A DNA stretch of 43,603 nt from Leptolyngbyaceae cyanobacterium M33_DOE_097 (GTDB taxonomy: Bacteria > Cyanobacteriota > Cyanobacteriia > Leptolyngbyales > Leptolyngbyaceae). The DNA lies in assembly GCA_015296075.1 (NCBI GenBank), contig DVDV01000005.1:1-43603 (forward strand), given 5' to 3'. A program made the position numbers and the translations under genes. Shown here piece after piece: positions 26,653 to 35,712 of this stretch. Below the pieces are notes generated by a model. That model was not told the DNA's origin. It was given only the letters and a program-made list of their open reading frames with translations, and made no database searches. The number at the start of each line of letters is the position of its first letter. Positions within the stretch are counted from its first letter, which is position 1.

Positions 26653-27795
26653 GTGGAAGATAGATTAATCAATTCTGAGCCGCCTCGTGCGGGTTACACG
26701 TTACCTGTGTTTGCCTGTGCCGCTGCGATCGCGGCTCTACGCCATCTGCAAGAATTGCGCCCGATCCCAGACGTTGCGGTGGATTTGCTCGAACCTGCTG
26801 AAATCGTCACGATCCCCATTGAGCAAGTGGCGCTGATTCACCCAAATGCGGCTCTCGCGATTACTCGCAGCGACCCTGGTGACAACCTCGACCTGACGCG
26901 CAATACCCCGGTTTGGGCGGTAGTGGAGTGGGGCACAGCCGAGCAAGCAGACGCGATCGCGATTGAAGGTGGGGCTGGTATTGGGATCCGTCAGGATGGT
27001 CAGAGTGCAATCTACGCCTATGCTGAAAGCCTATTACGCCGCAATTTAGAGAGCCATCGACCAGCATTCAGAAATCTGCGCGTGCAAATTATTTTGCCGG
27101 AAGGGCGATCGCTGGCAAAACGTACCTCTAATGAAGCATTTGGTGTGGTAGAAGGCTTGTCTCTCTTGGGGACGAGTGGCATTGCTCAACCGTTGAGTGC
27201 CTCTGGGCAGTTGGCAGAGTTCCGCCAAGAGTTGCAGGTCAAAGCAAAGGAGTATGACTGCCTCGTGTTTTGCATCGGTGAAAACGGCCTGGATCTAGCC
27301 CGTCAAACGGGGGTTCAGCCAGACCGCTTAATAAAAACCGCAAATTGGCTTGGATCTCTACTGGTCGAAGCAAGCCTGCAGGAACTTTCAGCCATTTTGT
27401 TGTTTGGTTATCACGGCAAATTGATCAAACTGGCGGGTGGCATTTTTCACACGCACCATTACGTCGCCGATGCCCGCCTCGAAATCCTGACGGCTCACTG
27501 TGTTAGAGCTGGCTTGCCGACGCACGAGTTACAAAGTATTTTGGCTAGCCCAACGACCGAGGCAGGGCTGCAGTACTTGCAAGCTTTAACGCAACAAACC
27601 GGAGTGGATTGGGTTACAGCGGTTTACAGCTCGATCTCCGAAGCAATTGATCAGCGTACAACCCGTTATATTCAGGCCCACAGTGAGCGATCGCCCCAAA
27701 TTGGCACCGTTTTATTTGATCAAAAACGCAAAATCATTGCCAAAAGTGCATCTGGGGTGAACCTGCTTGACCAAGTCATTGCTAGGTTAGAATAG
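26653..27795 (+). CDS. cbiD: cobalt-precorrin-5B (C1)-methyltransferase CbiD
   Basis: A 380-residue enzyme that methylates C1 of cobalt-precorrin-5B in the anaerobic-type cobalamin pathway. Family landmarks are the N-terminal GYTLPVFACAAAIAAL, the glycine-rich EGGAGIGIRQDGQSAI, GLSLLGTSGIAQPLS, and the late block LLFGYHGKLIKLAGGIFHTHHYVADAR, which is diagnostic. The GTG start at 26653 fits the family N terminus; an upstream Shine-Dalgarno is poor. It is followed after about 95 bases by guaA in the same direction. No other cob/cbi gene is in the window, which is usual in cyanobacteria, where the pathway is scattered. Confidence 0.92.
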   Translation: MEDRLINSEPPRAGYTLPVFACAAAIAALRHLQELRPIPDVAVDLLEPAEIVTIPIEQVALIHPNAALAITRSDPGDNLDLTRNTPVWAVVEWGTAEQADAIAIEGGAGIGIRQDGQSAIYAYAESLLRRNLESHRPAFRNLRVQIILPEGRSLAKRTSNEAFGVVEGLSLLGTSGIAQPLSASGQLAEFRQELQVKAKEYDCLVFCIGENGLDLARQTGVQPDRLIKTANWLGSLLVEASLQELSAILLFGYHGKLIKLAGGIFHTHHYVADARLEILTAHCVRAGLPTHELQSILASPTTEAGLQYLQALTQQTGVDWVTAVYSSISEAIDQRTTRYIQAHSERSPQIGTVLFDQKRKIIAKSASGVNLLDQVIARLE

Positions 27796-27889
27796 CAGGA
27801 ACAAGTTTCGTTCTATAACAACTTTTTAGTTAGAGCATTTTTTTAGGTTCCCTTTAGTCCACTTTTGCAGCACATTTCAGGACACGTTG

Positions 27890-29494
27890 GTGACACTGCA
27901 AACAGAAGAACAACCCCAGGTTGCATCCTTAGAGTTAAACCGCCAGATGATTATGATTCTGGATTTCGGTTCACAGTACTCTGAGCTGATCGCTCGCCGC
28001 ATTCGTGAGACGCAGGTTTACTCAGAGGTGTTGTCTTATCGCACCTCTGCCGAGCAGTTGCGCCAGCTTAGCCCCAAGGGCATTATTCTTTCGGGTGGTC
28101 CTAATTCGGTTTACGATGCGGGTGCCCCCCACTGCGACCCAGAGATCTGGAACTTAGGTATTCCGATTTTGGGTGTGTGCTACGGCATGCAGTTGATGGT
28201 GCAAGAGCTAGGTGGCACGGTCGAACGGAGCGATCGCGGCGAGTATGGCAAAGCCTCGCTCTATATCGATGATCCGACTGACCTTCTAACCAATGTCGAA
28301 GATGGCACCACGATGTGGATGAGCCACGGTGACTCGGTGACGAATCTGCCAGAAGGGTTTGAGCTATTGGCTCATACCGAAAACACGCCCTGCGCGGCGA
28401 TCGCTCACCAAGACAAAAAATTGTATGGCGTGCAGTTCCACCCAGAGGTCGTGCATTCGGTTGGCGGTCTGGCGCTGATCCGCAATTTTGTCTATCACAT
28501 CTGTGGTTGCGAACCGACCTGGACAACGGCTGCCTTTGTTGAAGAAGCAGTCCGCGAGATTCGGGCACGGGTTGGCGATAAGCGCGTTTTACTGGCTCTT
28601 TCGGGTGGAGTTGACTCCTCAACCCTTGCGTTTTTACTGCACCGCGCGATCGGGGATCAGTTGACGTGTATGTTTATCGACCAGGGCTTTATGCGGAAGT
28701 ATGAGCCTGAGCGGTTAATCAAGTTATTTGATGAACAGTTCCACATTCCCGTGCAGTATGTGGATGCCAAGCAGCGATTTTTAGACGCGATCGCGGGGGT
28801 AACTGATCCCGAAGAGAAGCGGAAGCGAATTGGGCACGAGTTTATTAGCGTGTTTGAAACCGAATCAAAACGGCTTGGCCCCTTTGATTATCTGGCTCAA
28901 GGTACGCTTTACCCTGACGTGATTGAATCGGCAGATACCAACGTCGATCCGCAAACGGGTGAACGCGTGGCTGTGAAAATCAAGAGCCACCACAATGTGG
29001 GCGGTTTACCAAAAGACTTACGGTTTAAGCTGGTTGAGCCTCTGCGGAAGCTGTTTAAAGACGAAGTGCGAAAGGTTGGGCGCAGCATTGGTCTACCCGA
29101 AGAGATCGTGCAACGGCACCCCTTTCCTGGCCCTGGTCTGGCCATTCGGATTTTGGGCGATGTTACGGAAGAGCGCCTTGAAATCTTGCGCGATGCTGAC
29201 CTGATCGTGCGGCAAGAAATCAACCGCAGTGGTAGCTATCACCAACTCTGGCAAGCATTCGCCGTCTTGCTGCCAATTCGCAGTGTGGGTGTGATGGGTG
29301 ACCAGCGTACCTACGCTTATCCCATCGTGTTGCGCTTTGTCACAAGTGAAGATGGCATGACGGCTGATTGGGCGCGTGTGCCGTATGACTTGTTAGAAAC
29401 GATCGCCACTCGCATCGTGAACGAAGTTCCGGGTGTGAACCGAGTGGTTTACGACATCACCTCTAAGCCGCCTGGCACGATCGAGTGGGAGTAA
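27890..29494 (+). CDS. guaA: GMP synthase (glutamine-hydrolysing)
   Basis: A 534-residue cytosolic enzyme that converts XMP to GMP using ATP and glutamine. The N-terminal class I glutamine amidotransferase domain (about 20-210) has GGPNSVY and the nucleophile motif GVCYGMQ, with HPEV later. The ATP pyrophosphatase domain (about 220-410) has the P-loop SGGVDSS. The C-terminal dimerisation domain ends [12 protein letters not shown] at 27890 is chosen (CAGGA upstream); a TTG one codon earlier is possible. The stop codon lies inside the first of two identical terminator hairpins. The closing codons GAG-TGG-GAG are part of the duplicated unit. Confidence 0.96.
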   Translation: MTLQTEEQPQVASLELNRQMIMILDFGSQYSELIARRIRETQVYSEVLSYRTSAEQLRQLSPKGIILSGGPNSVYDAGAPHCDPEIWNLGIPILGVCYGMQLMVQELGGTVERSDRGEYGKASLYIDDPTDLLTNVEDGTTMWMSHGDSVTNLPEGFELLAHTENTPCAAIAHQDKKLYGVQFHPEVVHSVGGLALIRNFVYHICGCEPTWTTAAFVEEAVREIRARVGDKRVLLALSGGVDSSTLAFLLHRAIGDQLTCMFIDQGFMRKYEPERLIKLFDEQFHIPVQYVDAKQRFLDAIAGVTDPEEKRKRIGHEFISVFETESKRLGPFDYLAQGTLYPDVIESADTNVDPQTGERVAVKIKSHHNVGGLPKDLRFKLVEPLRKLFKDEVRKVGRSIGLPEEIVQRHPFPGPGLAIRILGDVTEERLEILRDADLIVRQEINRSGSYHQLWQAFAVLLPIRSVGVMGDQRTYAYPIVLRFVTSEDGMTADWARVPYDLLETIATRIVNEVPGVNRVVYDITSKPPGTIEWE

Positions 29495-29537
29495 AACTCC
29501 ACGTTTTTTCGAGTGGGAGTAAAACTCCACGTTTTTT
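29482..29537 (+). terminator. duplicated terminator containing the guaA stop codon
   Basis: A 28-base unit (29482-29509) is repeated exactly at 29510-29537. Each has GTGG-g-AGT, loop AAA, ACTCCAC and then six T, so each is an intrinsic terminator with one bulged G. The guaA TAA (29492-29494) sits in the first hairpin. Confidence 0.8.
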
Positions 29538-29546
29538 AGAGTGTGG

Positions 29547-29579
29547 CTAGCCCTTTGCAATGCGAAGGGCTAGTTTTTT
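29547..29579 (+). terminator. third terminator after guaA
   Basis: CTAGCCCTT (29547-29555) and AAGGGCTAG (29565-29573) pair perfectly and are followed by six T. It lies ten bases after the duplicated pair. Confidence 0.88.
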
Positions 29580-29906
29580 ATATTGCATCAAGGCTAGAAG
29601 TTCTCAAAGCTAAGGACGGCTTGCAATCTAAAGCAACTGCCGCATGAATTAGGCGGACAAGAAATAAAACAGTCGCCACCCTGATCTCACAACATTTCAA
29701 AGTGCAGCTTCACGAACCTTGTCCTGCCAAATAATTAGCGACCAAATAAAAGTCAATTAAATTGCTTATGCCTGTGGAAAACGATTGCCAGGTGTGGAAA
29801 AACTCAGCAAAAGCTGTGGAAAACCTGGCAAATGTGTGGAAAACCCAAATTTTTCTTACGTTTTTGAAAACCTAAAAAGTCAACTTAATTATTTTTTAAT
29901 ATTTAC
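29580..29906. other. convergent intergenic region with DnaA-type boxes
   Basis: About 330 bases between guaA and the VOC gene without a coding frame. It contains four TGTGGAAAA boxes (29773-29843) and a strongly AT-rich stretch from about 29845 to 29906. Confidence 0.6.
29773..29843 (+). promoter_or_regulatory. array of four DnaA-box-like 9-mers
   Basis: TGTGGAAAA occurs at 29773-29781, 29793-29801, 29815-29823 and 29835-29843, all in the same orientation. The complement is TTTTCCACA, the form of DnaA box reported for cyanobacteria. Start-to-start spacing is 20, 22 and 20 bases, about two helical turns, so the boxes lie on one face of DNA. An AT-rich segment follows. This could be oriC or a DnaA-titrating or regulatory site. 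Confidence 0.65.
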
Positions 29907-30359
29907 TTAACCGACTGTAACACGATCGCCGATTTCATTAAATTCTCGACTGCCAAAAACGGCCTCTGGGTAACGATAGAACTTAAACTCCAGCAGATTA
30001 TAGAACGGATCTTGCAAAAAGAAAGTGCGATGCTCTAGCGGCATTCCAGGGAATCGATGCTTGGGGGCGATCGCAAACTCTAGCCCCTTTTTTTCGGCTC
30101 GGTCTAACAGCGCTTCCCAATCCGCTTCGTTAGGGAAAATCAGGCCAAAATGACGGGGATAGATGCCTTTTTGCGGAATCATTGCTTCCTCTGCCACATG
30201 CGCAACGAGTTGATGCCCATAAAGGTTCAGGATGACGGATACAGGACTTTCGCGCCCGATTTGGCACCCCAAACCCTCGCCATAAAATGCTTTCGTCTGA
30301 GGAATGTTAGCAACGGGAAAAGCCAAGTGAAAAATGGTTGGCGGTATCGACTGATCCAT
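29907..30359 (-). CDS. VOC (glyoxalase/dioxygenase fold) protein
   Basis: About 150 residues. The start FHLAFPVANIPQTKAFYGEGLGC and the later LEHRTFFLQDPFYNLLEFKFY give the paired beta-alpha-beta-beta-beta modules of the vicinal oxygen chelate superfamily. Putative metal ligands are the His in FHLAF, the His in the YPRHFGLIF strand, and the Glu in LLEFKFY. Members include glyoxalases, extradiol dioxygenases and resistance proteins; the substrate is not readable, but the PHLAFPV-type N terminus resembles glyoxalase-like dioxygenase proteins of cyanobacteria. I use ATG 30359; the frame extends to a TTG at 30419 without support. It diverges from the DUF92 gene by 63 bases. Confidence 0.8.
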   Translation of the reverse strand: MDQSIPPTIFHLAFPVANIPQTKAFYGEGLGCQIGRESPVSVILNLYGHQLVAHVAEEAMIPQKGIYPRHFGLIFPNEADWEALLDRAEKKGLEFAIAPKHRFPGMPLEHRTFFLQDPFYNLLEFKFYRYPEAVFGSREFNEIGDRVTVG

Positions 30360-30422
30360 AGTAAGCAGAAAGGAATTGAAACAATAGTGGCAAAATGAAG
30401 GGGCACAATCGTTCAGCAAGCC

Positions 30423-31232
30423 ATGTGGCCATTACTGCCCCCTCTATTATTCTTAAGCCTTGTGCCTATTTTTTCAGTATCCCTGACAAACTGGCTGATC
30501 GCCGTTGCAATCAACACGGTTTTAGCCGCGATCGCCTGGGTCGCCCCCAAAAAATTGTTGACTCCCGCAGGGCTGCTTCACGGTTGGATCTTGGGCGTGT
30601 TGATCTGGGGTACGTTGGGTTGGCAGGGGTATACGGTCGTGATGGTCTACTTTTTGGTTGGGTCGGCCGTGACGCGCATTGGCATGGCTGAAAAAGAAGC
30701 CGCCGGTATCGCCGAGAAACGCTCTGGTGCGCGTGGCCCCGAAAATGTTTGGGGTTCAGCTTTGACGGCTGCTCTGTGTGCAATCGGAGTATTCATTTTG
30801 CAAGCAGGCAACTGGGCGATCGCTCCAACCCTGGTTCCTCTACTGCTGCTTGCCTATGTGGCCAGCTTTAGCACCAAATTGGCCGATACCACCGCCAGTG
30901 AAATTGGCAAAGCCTATGGCAAAAGCACATTTCTGATTACGACGTTGCAACCTGTCCCGCGTGGGACTGAAGGCGCAGTCAGTTTAGAAGGGACAATCGC
31001 CGGGATTGTGGCAGCTATTGCGATCGCGTTGGTTGGTTGGGCTGTTGGCCTGATCTCGCTGGTTGGAGTGGCTGTCTGTACGTTAGCCGCATTCATCGCA
31101 ACTAACCTGGAAAGCGTGATTGGCGCAACGTTGCAAGAGAAGTTTGATTGGCTGACAAATGAGGTGGTGAATGTAATTAATACGCTGCTTGGGGCAGCGA
31201 TCGCGATTGCTGGGGGATGGTTGCTGCGGTAG
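30423..31232 (+). CDS. DUF92 membrane protein (VTE6-like phytyl-phosphate kinase homologue)
   Basis: A 269-residue integral membrane protein with six or seven hydrophobic helices. Conserved family blocks are TPAGLLHGWILGVLIWG, FLVGSAVTRIGMAEKE, RGPENVWGSA, SFSTKLADTTASEIGKAYGK, and PVPRGTEGAVSLEGT. These match DUF92/TIGR00297, whose plant member VTE6 and the cyanobacterial homologue phosphorylate phytyl phosphate to phytyl diphosphate for tocopherol and phylloquinone salvage from chlorophyll. The kinase role here is by family only. The ATG lacks a strong Shine-Dalgarno. It probably acts in the thylakoid or plasma membrane and stands alone. Confidence 0.85.
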   Translation: MWPLLPPLLFLSLVPIFSVSLTNWLIAVAINTVLAAIAWVAPKKLLTPAGLLHGWILGVLIWGTLGWQGYTVVMVYFLVGSAVTRIGMAEKEAAGIAEKRSGARGPENVWGSALTAALCAIGVFILQAGNWAIAPTLVPLLLLAYVASFSTKLADTTASEIGKAYGKSTFLITTLQPVPRGTEGAVSLEGTIAGIVAAIAIALVGWAVGLISLVGVAVCTLAAFIATNLESVIGATLQEKFDWLTNEVVNVINTLLGAAIAIAGGWLLR

Positions 31233-31415
31233 AAAAAACAGAGAGAGAAGCTAGGGAATCTTGCAGCAGGTGTGACCTCCATCCGATTGCGCTTTGCTTC
31301 CGTATTATTTAAAGATTTTGCTATCTGATAGGCCAAATCGGTTGTGTGGAATCCTATAGATTAAGAATGAAGTTATTCACTGTCACATCCACAACTGGCA
31401 CACAAGAGGGCACAT

Positions 31416-31973
31416 ATGCGTAGAGAGTTAATGCGGCTAGGGTCTCGCGTTGGTGGTGCTGTGCTGATGCTAACTCCGTTGCTGGCAGGAGTGCCCCCAA
31501 TTGAACCCGCGCTCGCTCAGGAAGGGGGGTGTTTTATGATCACCGCCTCGGGGCAGCGAGTCAATTTGACAAAGCTCTGCGGTGAGCCAGGCTCAGCCGT
31601 TCGCGCTGGGGTTCATACCGCTCGCATCAAGCGGCGCGAAGGCGGAACTCCGGTAATTGATGTGACGTTTAACGGCCTGCGGACATTTGAGATGTTGCTG
31701 GACACGGGTGCGAGTGGCACGCTGATCACGCAAGCGATGGCAAATGAGTTGAGAATTCCGGTTGTGGCGCGGGGTCAGTTTGGTATGGCGGATGGGCGCG
31801 TGGTTGTTCTGCCAATTGGGCGGGTCAGTTCGATCGCGATCGATGGCGCTGAAGCCCGCAATGTTCAGGTTGTGATTGCACCCGATACCGCAACAGGACT
31901 GTTGGGGCAAAACTTTTTTGGGCAATATGACATCAAAATTAAGCGGGATGTTGTGGAGTTTTATCGCCGTTAG
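31416..31973 (+). CDS. exported retropepsin-like aspartic protease
   Basis: A 185-residue protein with an N-terminal signal peptide (ending near PALAQE, residue 35) and a single retropepsin-like domain. The active-site motif is LLDTGASGT (Asp96), followed by [18 protein letters not shown], the flap region, and [22 protein letters not shown], typical of the TIGR02281/clan AA family found in proteobacteria and cyanobacteria. Such enzymes work as dimers. Cysteines at 39 and 55 may form a disulfide outside the cytoplasm. The substrate is unknown. ATG at 31416; a second ATG five codons later is possible. Its 3' end overlaps the convergent glycosyltransferase by 35 bases. Confidence 0.82.
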   Translation: MRRELMRLGSRVGGAVLMLTPLLAGVPPIEPALAQEGGCFMITASGQRVNLTKLCGEPGSAVRAGVHTARIKRREGGTPVIDVTFNGLRTFEMLLDTGASGTLITQAMANELRIPVVARGQFGMADGRVVVLPIGRVSSIAIDGAEARNVQVVIAPDTATGLLGQNFFGQYDIKIKRDVVEFYRR

Positions 31974-32922
31974 TGCGGGGTAAGACAGTTTCAAAACCAG
32001 CCACTTCTGCCAGGGTATAGAGGGGGCGTTGCTTAACTTCTTCGTAGATGCGCCCGATGTATTCGCCCAGGATGCCAATGCTAAACAGTTGCACGGCACC
32101 GAGAAAAAAGACAGCAGCGGCGATAATGGCGTATCCGGTCAGGCGTGACTCTGGTGAGGTAATGCGCCAATAAATCACTAAGGCCGCCATGACCAGGGCT
32201 AAACCAGCCGAGAATAACCCCAGGTAGGTTGAAATTCGCAAAGGCACAGTTGAGAAAGAAACTAAGCCAGTGATGGCAAGCTTGAGCGATTTGCGGAAGG
32301 TATATTTGATTTCGCCGCCATAGCGAGGGTCACGCTCGTAAGGCAATGCAATTTGTCGAAAACCGACCCACGATCGCAGCCCTCGCACGTAGCGATTGCG
32401 TTCGGGCATGTGGTTTAGCACGGTGACAACCTGGCGATCGAGGAGGCAAAAGTCGCCCGTATCGAGCGGAATTTCGACATCTGCAAGCTGTTGCAACAAA
32501 CGATAAAAAACGTAGGCGGTCAGGCGTTTGAACCAGCCTTCTTGATAGCGGCGGGTGCGTTGAGCGTAGATCACAGCATAGCCTTGCTGCCACAGCTTTA
32601 CCATCTCAGGAATTAGCTCTGGTGGGTCTTGCAAGTCTCCATCCATAACGATTACGGCGTCGCCACGAGCAAAATTTAAGCCAGCCGTAACGGCTGTTTG
32701 ATGCCCAAAGTTGCGGGCAAAGCTAAGGTAACAGATGCGCTCATCTTGCTGGTGCAGTTGGCGCAAACATTCTAAGGTGCGATCGCGGCTACCATCATAA
32801 ATTAGCACAATCTCCCACTGCCCCGGCACAGCCTCCATCAGGGATCGAAGGCGTTGATACAGCACAGGCAGGTTGACCTCTTCGTTATAAAGAGGAATCA
32901 CAATGGAGTAGTGCGATCGCAT
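31939..32922 (-). CDS. GT2 family glycosyltransferase with C-terminal membrane segments
   Basis: A 327-residue inner-membrane enzyme resembling polyprenol-phosphate sugar transferases (GtrB/DPM1 type). The N-terminal GT-A domain begins [15 protein letters not shown]. The DXD motif lies in [15 protein letters not shown], and the acceptor region is in [14 protein letters not shown]. Two transmembrane helices follow, about residues 235-255 and 265-285, then an amphipathic [10 protein letters not shown] tail. The nucleotide-binding motif usually reads DDGS; here it is YDGS, a change at a conserved position. The gene ends 35 bases inside the convergent protease and begins 4 bases after the stop of the pentapeptide membrane protein gene, so the two probably share a transcript. 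Confidence 0.88.
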   Translation of the reverse strand: MRSHYSIVIPLYNEEVNLPVLYQRLRSLMEAVPGQWEIVLIYDGSRDRTLECLRQLHQQDERICYLSFARNFGHQTAVTAGLNFARGDAVIVMDGDLQDPPELIPEMVKLWQQGYAVIYAQRTRRYQEGWFKRLTAYVFYRLLQQLADVEIPLDTGDFCLLDRQVVTVLNHMPERNRYVRGLRSWVGFRQIALPYERDPRYGGEIKYTFRKSLKLAITGLVSFSTVPLRISTYLGLFSAGLALVMAALVIYWRITSPESRLTGYAIIAAAVFFLGAVQLFSIGILGEYIGRIYEEVKQRPLYTLAEVAGFETVLPRTNGDKTPQHPA

Positions 32923-32925
32923 GCG

Positions 32926-34245
32926 TTAGCGTCCCAGCTTATTGGGTATCCCCTCACAGCCGCCGGGTACGGTCTCTCTGGTTTTAGAGCCACCCCAGGC
33001 ACAGCAATAATAGCGCTGCTCTGGTGACATATTCAGCGCCCCCGCAAACGAAGCATCTTCGATGACTGCTCCGGTATGGGCACCTGAACGGTAGTCAGGC
33101 GGCTCGGTGCGGCTGCGAGGCGAAGCGGTTTCGACTTTGCCATAAAACAGGCGAGTCCCTTTCATATCAGCACCGCGCAGATCGGTCCCCACCAGGATTG
33201 AGCGCGACAGGTTGGCTTTAACCAGGTCACAGCGCATGAGTTTTCCCCGAATGATGTTGGCGTCGCTCAAGTCAGTCCAGCGCAAGTCTGTATCGGAGAG
33301 ATCAGCCCCAGCCAGCATCACACCCAGGTCAATCACGCGAATCCCATGCATGCGGTCTTCAGCATAGCCCCCAGTACCATCTAAAATGGCGCGTCCCAAG
33401 CGGCTATCGCGTTGCAGCGGGGTGAGTAAACGGGCACGGGACAAAAAGCGAATCACTTTGGCTTTCCCCGAAGCATCGACACTGCTGAGAATGGCAGCGG
33501 TTCTTCCTTCGGCGATCGCTCGTTCTTGAGGCCAGTCTTCTAGCAGCCCTTCTTCGTCGAGTACTAGCTCTGAAACACCCTGGAAAAAGCTATCAATTGT
33601 TTGTTGCTGAGTGATGATGTTTTGCTGAATGGTCAGGTTTCTGGAAATGACGTACTGCCGCCATGCAATGTAAACGGCTAAGACCGCAATCAGGATCTGT
33701 CCGAGGGCCCCAAATACCTCACCCAGAGCGCCAACCGCGTTCCAATCAGCAAGCTGATAGAGATAACGCAACCACTGAGGCAAACCTGCCAGGTTTAGTA
33801 ACCCCAAGATCGCCAAGATTAAGCCAAAACTCGCGATCAGGATCGGCGTTTCATTGTCGGTGAATAGCTCTCTCAAGATGGGGAGCAGGGGTTGCACCAA
33901 AAGCCGAATCGAGATCACAGCGGCAACAAACGCTCCGGCAAAGCTGACCCAGGGAATGCCGATGATAAACCCGATGCCCATGACCGCCAGCGCCACTAAA
34001 ACAATAGTGGTTTGCAGCAATTGCCCTTTTGTCGCATCACCATCATCCTGTTTAATCATGGCGACCGCCTCAGACGACAGGCTACGAGATACCTGGCGCG
34101 AAAGGTCAATCTTCTCAATCGAGCTTTCTCCGGCAAAGTCGTCGGCATCGTCTAAGTGAGGCTTGTTGGATTTAGCCGCAGGTAAATAAGAACCTTGATC
34201 GCCGTATGACGAGGCATTCGAGCGAAAGTTATCGGGATTGTTCAT
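32926..34245 (-). CDS. membrane protein with pentapeptide repeats
   Basis: About 439 residues. Residues 1-75 are polar. Residues about 80-180 hold four hydrophobic helices (LLQTTIVLVALAVMGIGFI; FVAAVISIRLLV; ASFGLILAILGLLNLAGL; ALGQILIAVLAVYIAWR). A linker with FFQGVSELVLDEEGLLEDWPQERAIAEGRTAAIL follows, then pentapeptide repeats (ADLSDTDLRWTDLSDANI; ANLSRSILVGTDLRGADM). The C-terminal tail has a CC pair and GGCEGIPNKLGR. The linker resembles the LEDWPQERAIAEGRT block in other cyanobacterial pentapeptide membrane proteins. I use ATG 34245; a TTG nine codons earlier is weak. Function is unknown. The gene runs into the glycosyltransferase gene. Confidence 0.8.
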   Translation of the reverse strand: MNNPDNFRSNASSYGDQGSYLPAAKSNKPHLDDADDFAGESSIEKIDLSRQVSRSLSSEAVAMIKQDDGDATKGQLLQTTIVLVALAVMGIGFIIGIPWVSFAGAFVAAVISIRLLVQPLLPILRELFTDNETPILIASFGLILAILGLLNLAGLPQWLRYLYQLADWNAVGALGEVFGALGQILIAVLAVYIAWRQYVISRNLTIQQNIITQQQTIDSFFQGVSELVLDEEGLLEDWPQERAIAEGRTAAILSSVDASGKAKVIRFLSRARLLTPLQRDSRLGRAILDGTGGYAEDRMHGIRVIDLGVMLAGADLSDTDLRWTDLSDANIIRGKLMRCDLVKANLSRSILVGTDLRGADMKGTRLFYGKVETASPRSRTEPPDYRSGAHTGAVIEDASFAGALNMSPEQRYYCCAWGGSKTRETVPGGCEGIPNKLGR

Positions 34246-34549
34246 CGCAACTATCGAGCAGAAACCTTGCAAATATTTGTTATAGAAATCCTATGTGATC
34301 CACACAGTTCCGGGTAGCTCTCTCACGAGGATTAATCATCTTCAAAACCTATACAGGCGATCGCCATCCGCCCCTGCATTTTTGGATGGGCGATCGCAAA
34401 CCATCGATTTCATCCTTTTCCTGTACGGGCGTTAGCGAAGCCATGCCGAAAGGCTATCGCCGAGAGGCTATATGGCCATTTGCCCCTACATTTCTCGGAC
34501 GGGCGATCGCCTTTTGCCCCTACATTTTCGGGTGGGCGATCGCTCTTGA
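34246..34549. repeat. HIP1-rich dispersed repeat region
   Basis: Three related units with consensus CCCCTACATTTNTCGGANGGGCGATCGC, or close to it, lie at 34371-34397, 34483-34510 and 34517-34543. The last two are 34 bases apart. The first unit forms a long imperfect hairpin with GGCGATCGCCATCC upstream (34357-34369). Between them is a GCGTTAGCGAAGCCATGCCGAAAGGCTATCGCC-type interspersed palindrome. No gene is seen. Confidence 0.6.
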
Positions 34550-35605
34550 TTAAACGGCCTGTTTTTCCGCCAGGGTTGCTTTGAGTTGAGCCGGGGCGAT
34601 CGCGCCAAATTCGGTAATGATGGCCGCAATCAAGTGAGCCGGAGTCACATCAAACGCAGGATTGTAAAACTCGGCTCCTGTGGGGCAGAGGCGCGTCTCA
34701 CCCACCTGGTAGATCTCAGTTGGGTTGCGCTGCTCAATTGGAATCTGCCGCCCATCGGCAAGTGAGAAGTCAATTGTTGAGAGGGGGGCTGCAACAAAGA
34801 AAGGAATGTTGTGAGCCTTGGCCGCTAACGCTACGCTGTAAGTCCCGATCTTATTCGCAGTATCACCATTAGCGGCAATGCGATCGGCACCGACCACGAC
34901 CGCGTGAATCACGCCCTGCTGCATACAGTGCGCCGCCATGTTATCGGTAATCACCGTGACAGGGATGCCCTCTTGCACACACTCCCAAGCGGTTAGCTTC
35001 GCCCCTTGCAAGCGAGGTCGGGTTTCGTCGGCAAACACACGTTCGAGTCGGCCTGCACTCCACGCTGAGCGAATCACGCCAAGTGCGGTGCCATAACCTG
35101 CGGTTGCCAGTGCGCCTGCATTGCAGTGGGTTAGGATGCGCAGTTTTTCAGGCAAATCAGGCAGGGCTTGCAAGCCGTAGTCGCCAATTTGCTGGCAGGT
35201 ACGCAAATCATCGGCCTGGATTGCCTGGGCGGTTTCGAGCAAAGCTGCCTTGATCTGCTCAACCGGAGCAACCGTTGACTGAGCCACTTTCAGCATGCGG
35301 GCGATCGCCCAAAACAAATTCACCGCTGTTGGACGGGTGGCGCGTAACCGTTCCGCAATGGCCTCAAGCTGAGTCAAAAAGGTGGCGCGATCGCTCGTTT
35401 CAATACTGCGTGCCCCCAGATACATGCCATAGGCAGCCGCGACTCCAATCGCCGGGGCACCTCTAACAATCATCGTTTTGATCGCCTGCGCCATCTGTTC
35501 ATAGTCCGTAATGGCAATAGTGGTATAGGTTGCAGGGATTTGGGTTTGGTCAATTAAAACGGCAGCGTCGTTCTGCCAGATAACGGGATAAATTGGATTG
35601 TTCAT
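34550..35605 (-). CDS. mtnA: methylthioribose-1-phosphate isomerase
   Basis: A 351-residue enzyme converting 5-methylthioribose-1-phosphate to methylthioribulose-1-phosphate in methionine salvage. Family motifs are [16 protein letters not shown] near residue 45, the catalytic Cys in [18 protein letters not shown], and the catalytic Asp in [21 protein letters not shown]. It belongs to the same fold as eIF2B subunits, but these active-site blocks and length distinguish MtnA. ATG at 35605. No other mtn gene is adjacent. Cytosolic and monocistronic. Confidence 0.95.
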   Translation of the reverse strand: MNNPIYPVIWQNDAAVLIDQTQIPATYTTIAITDYEQMAQAIKTMIVRGAPAIGVAAAYGMYLGARSIETSDRATFLTQLEAIAERLRATRPTAVNLFWAIARMLKVAQSTVAPVEQIKAALLETAQAIQADDLRTCQQIGDYGLQALPDLPEKLRILTHCNAGALATAGYGTALGVIRSAWSAGRLERVFADETRPRLQGAKLTAWECVQEGIPVTVITDNMAAHCMQQGVIHAVVVGADRIAANGDTANKIGTYSVALAAKAHNIPFFVAAPLSTIDFSLADGRQIPIEQRNPTEIYQVGETRLCPTGAEFYNPAFDVTPAHLIAAIITEFGAIAPAQLKATLAEKQAV

Positions 35606-35712
35606 GCGGTGCGATCGCCAGATTACGCAGTTTAACTTAGCAGATTCAGAGACCCGTGTTGCGCGTACACTCTCTAGAGAGAATACTGTTGAAGCATCCG
35701 TCTGAAATTTCT

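Noticed and set aside
28101-28622. Minus-strand frame of 173 codons in guaA
   Set aside because: Antisense to the well-conserved GMP synthase; Arg/Ser/Pro-rich translation without family features.
34357-34543. CRISPR-like array
   Set aside because: Only three imperfect units with irregular spacing and GCGATCGC content; no cas genes; better explained as dispersed HIP1 repeats.
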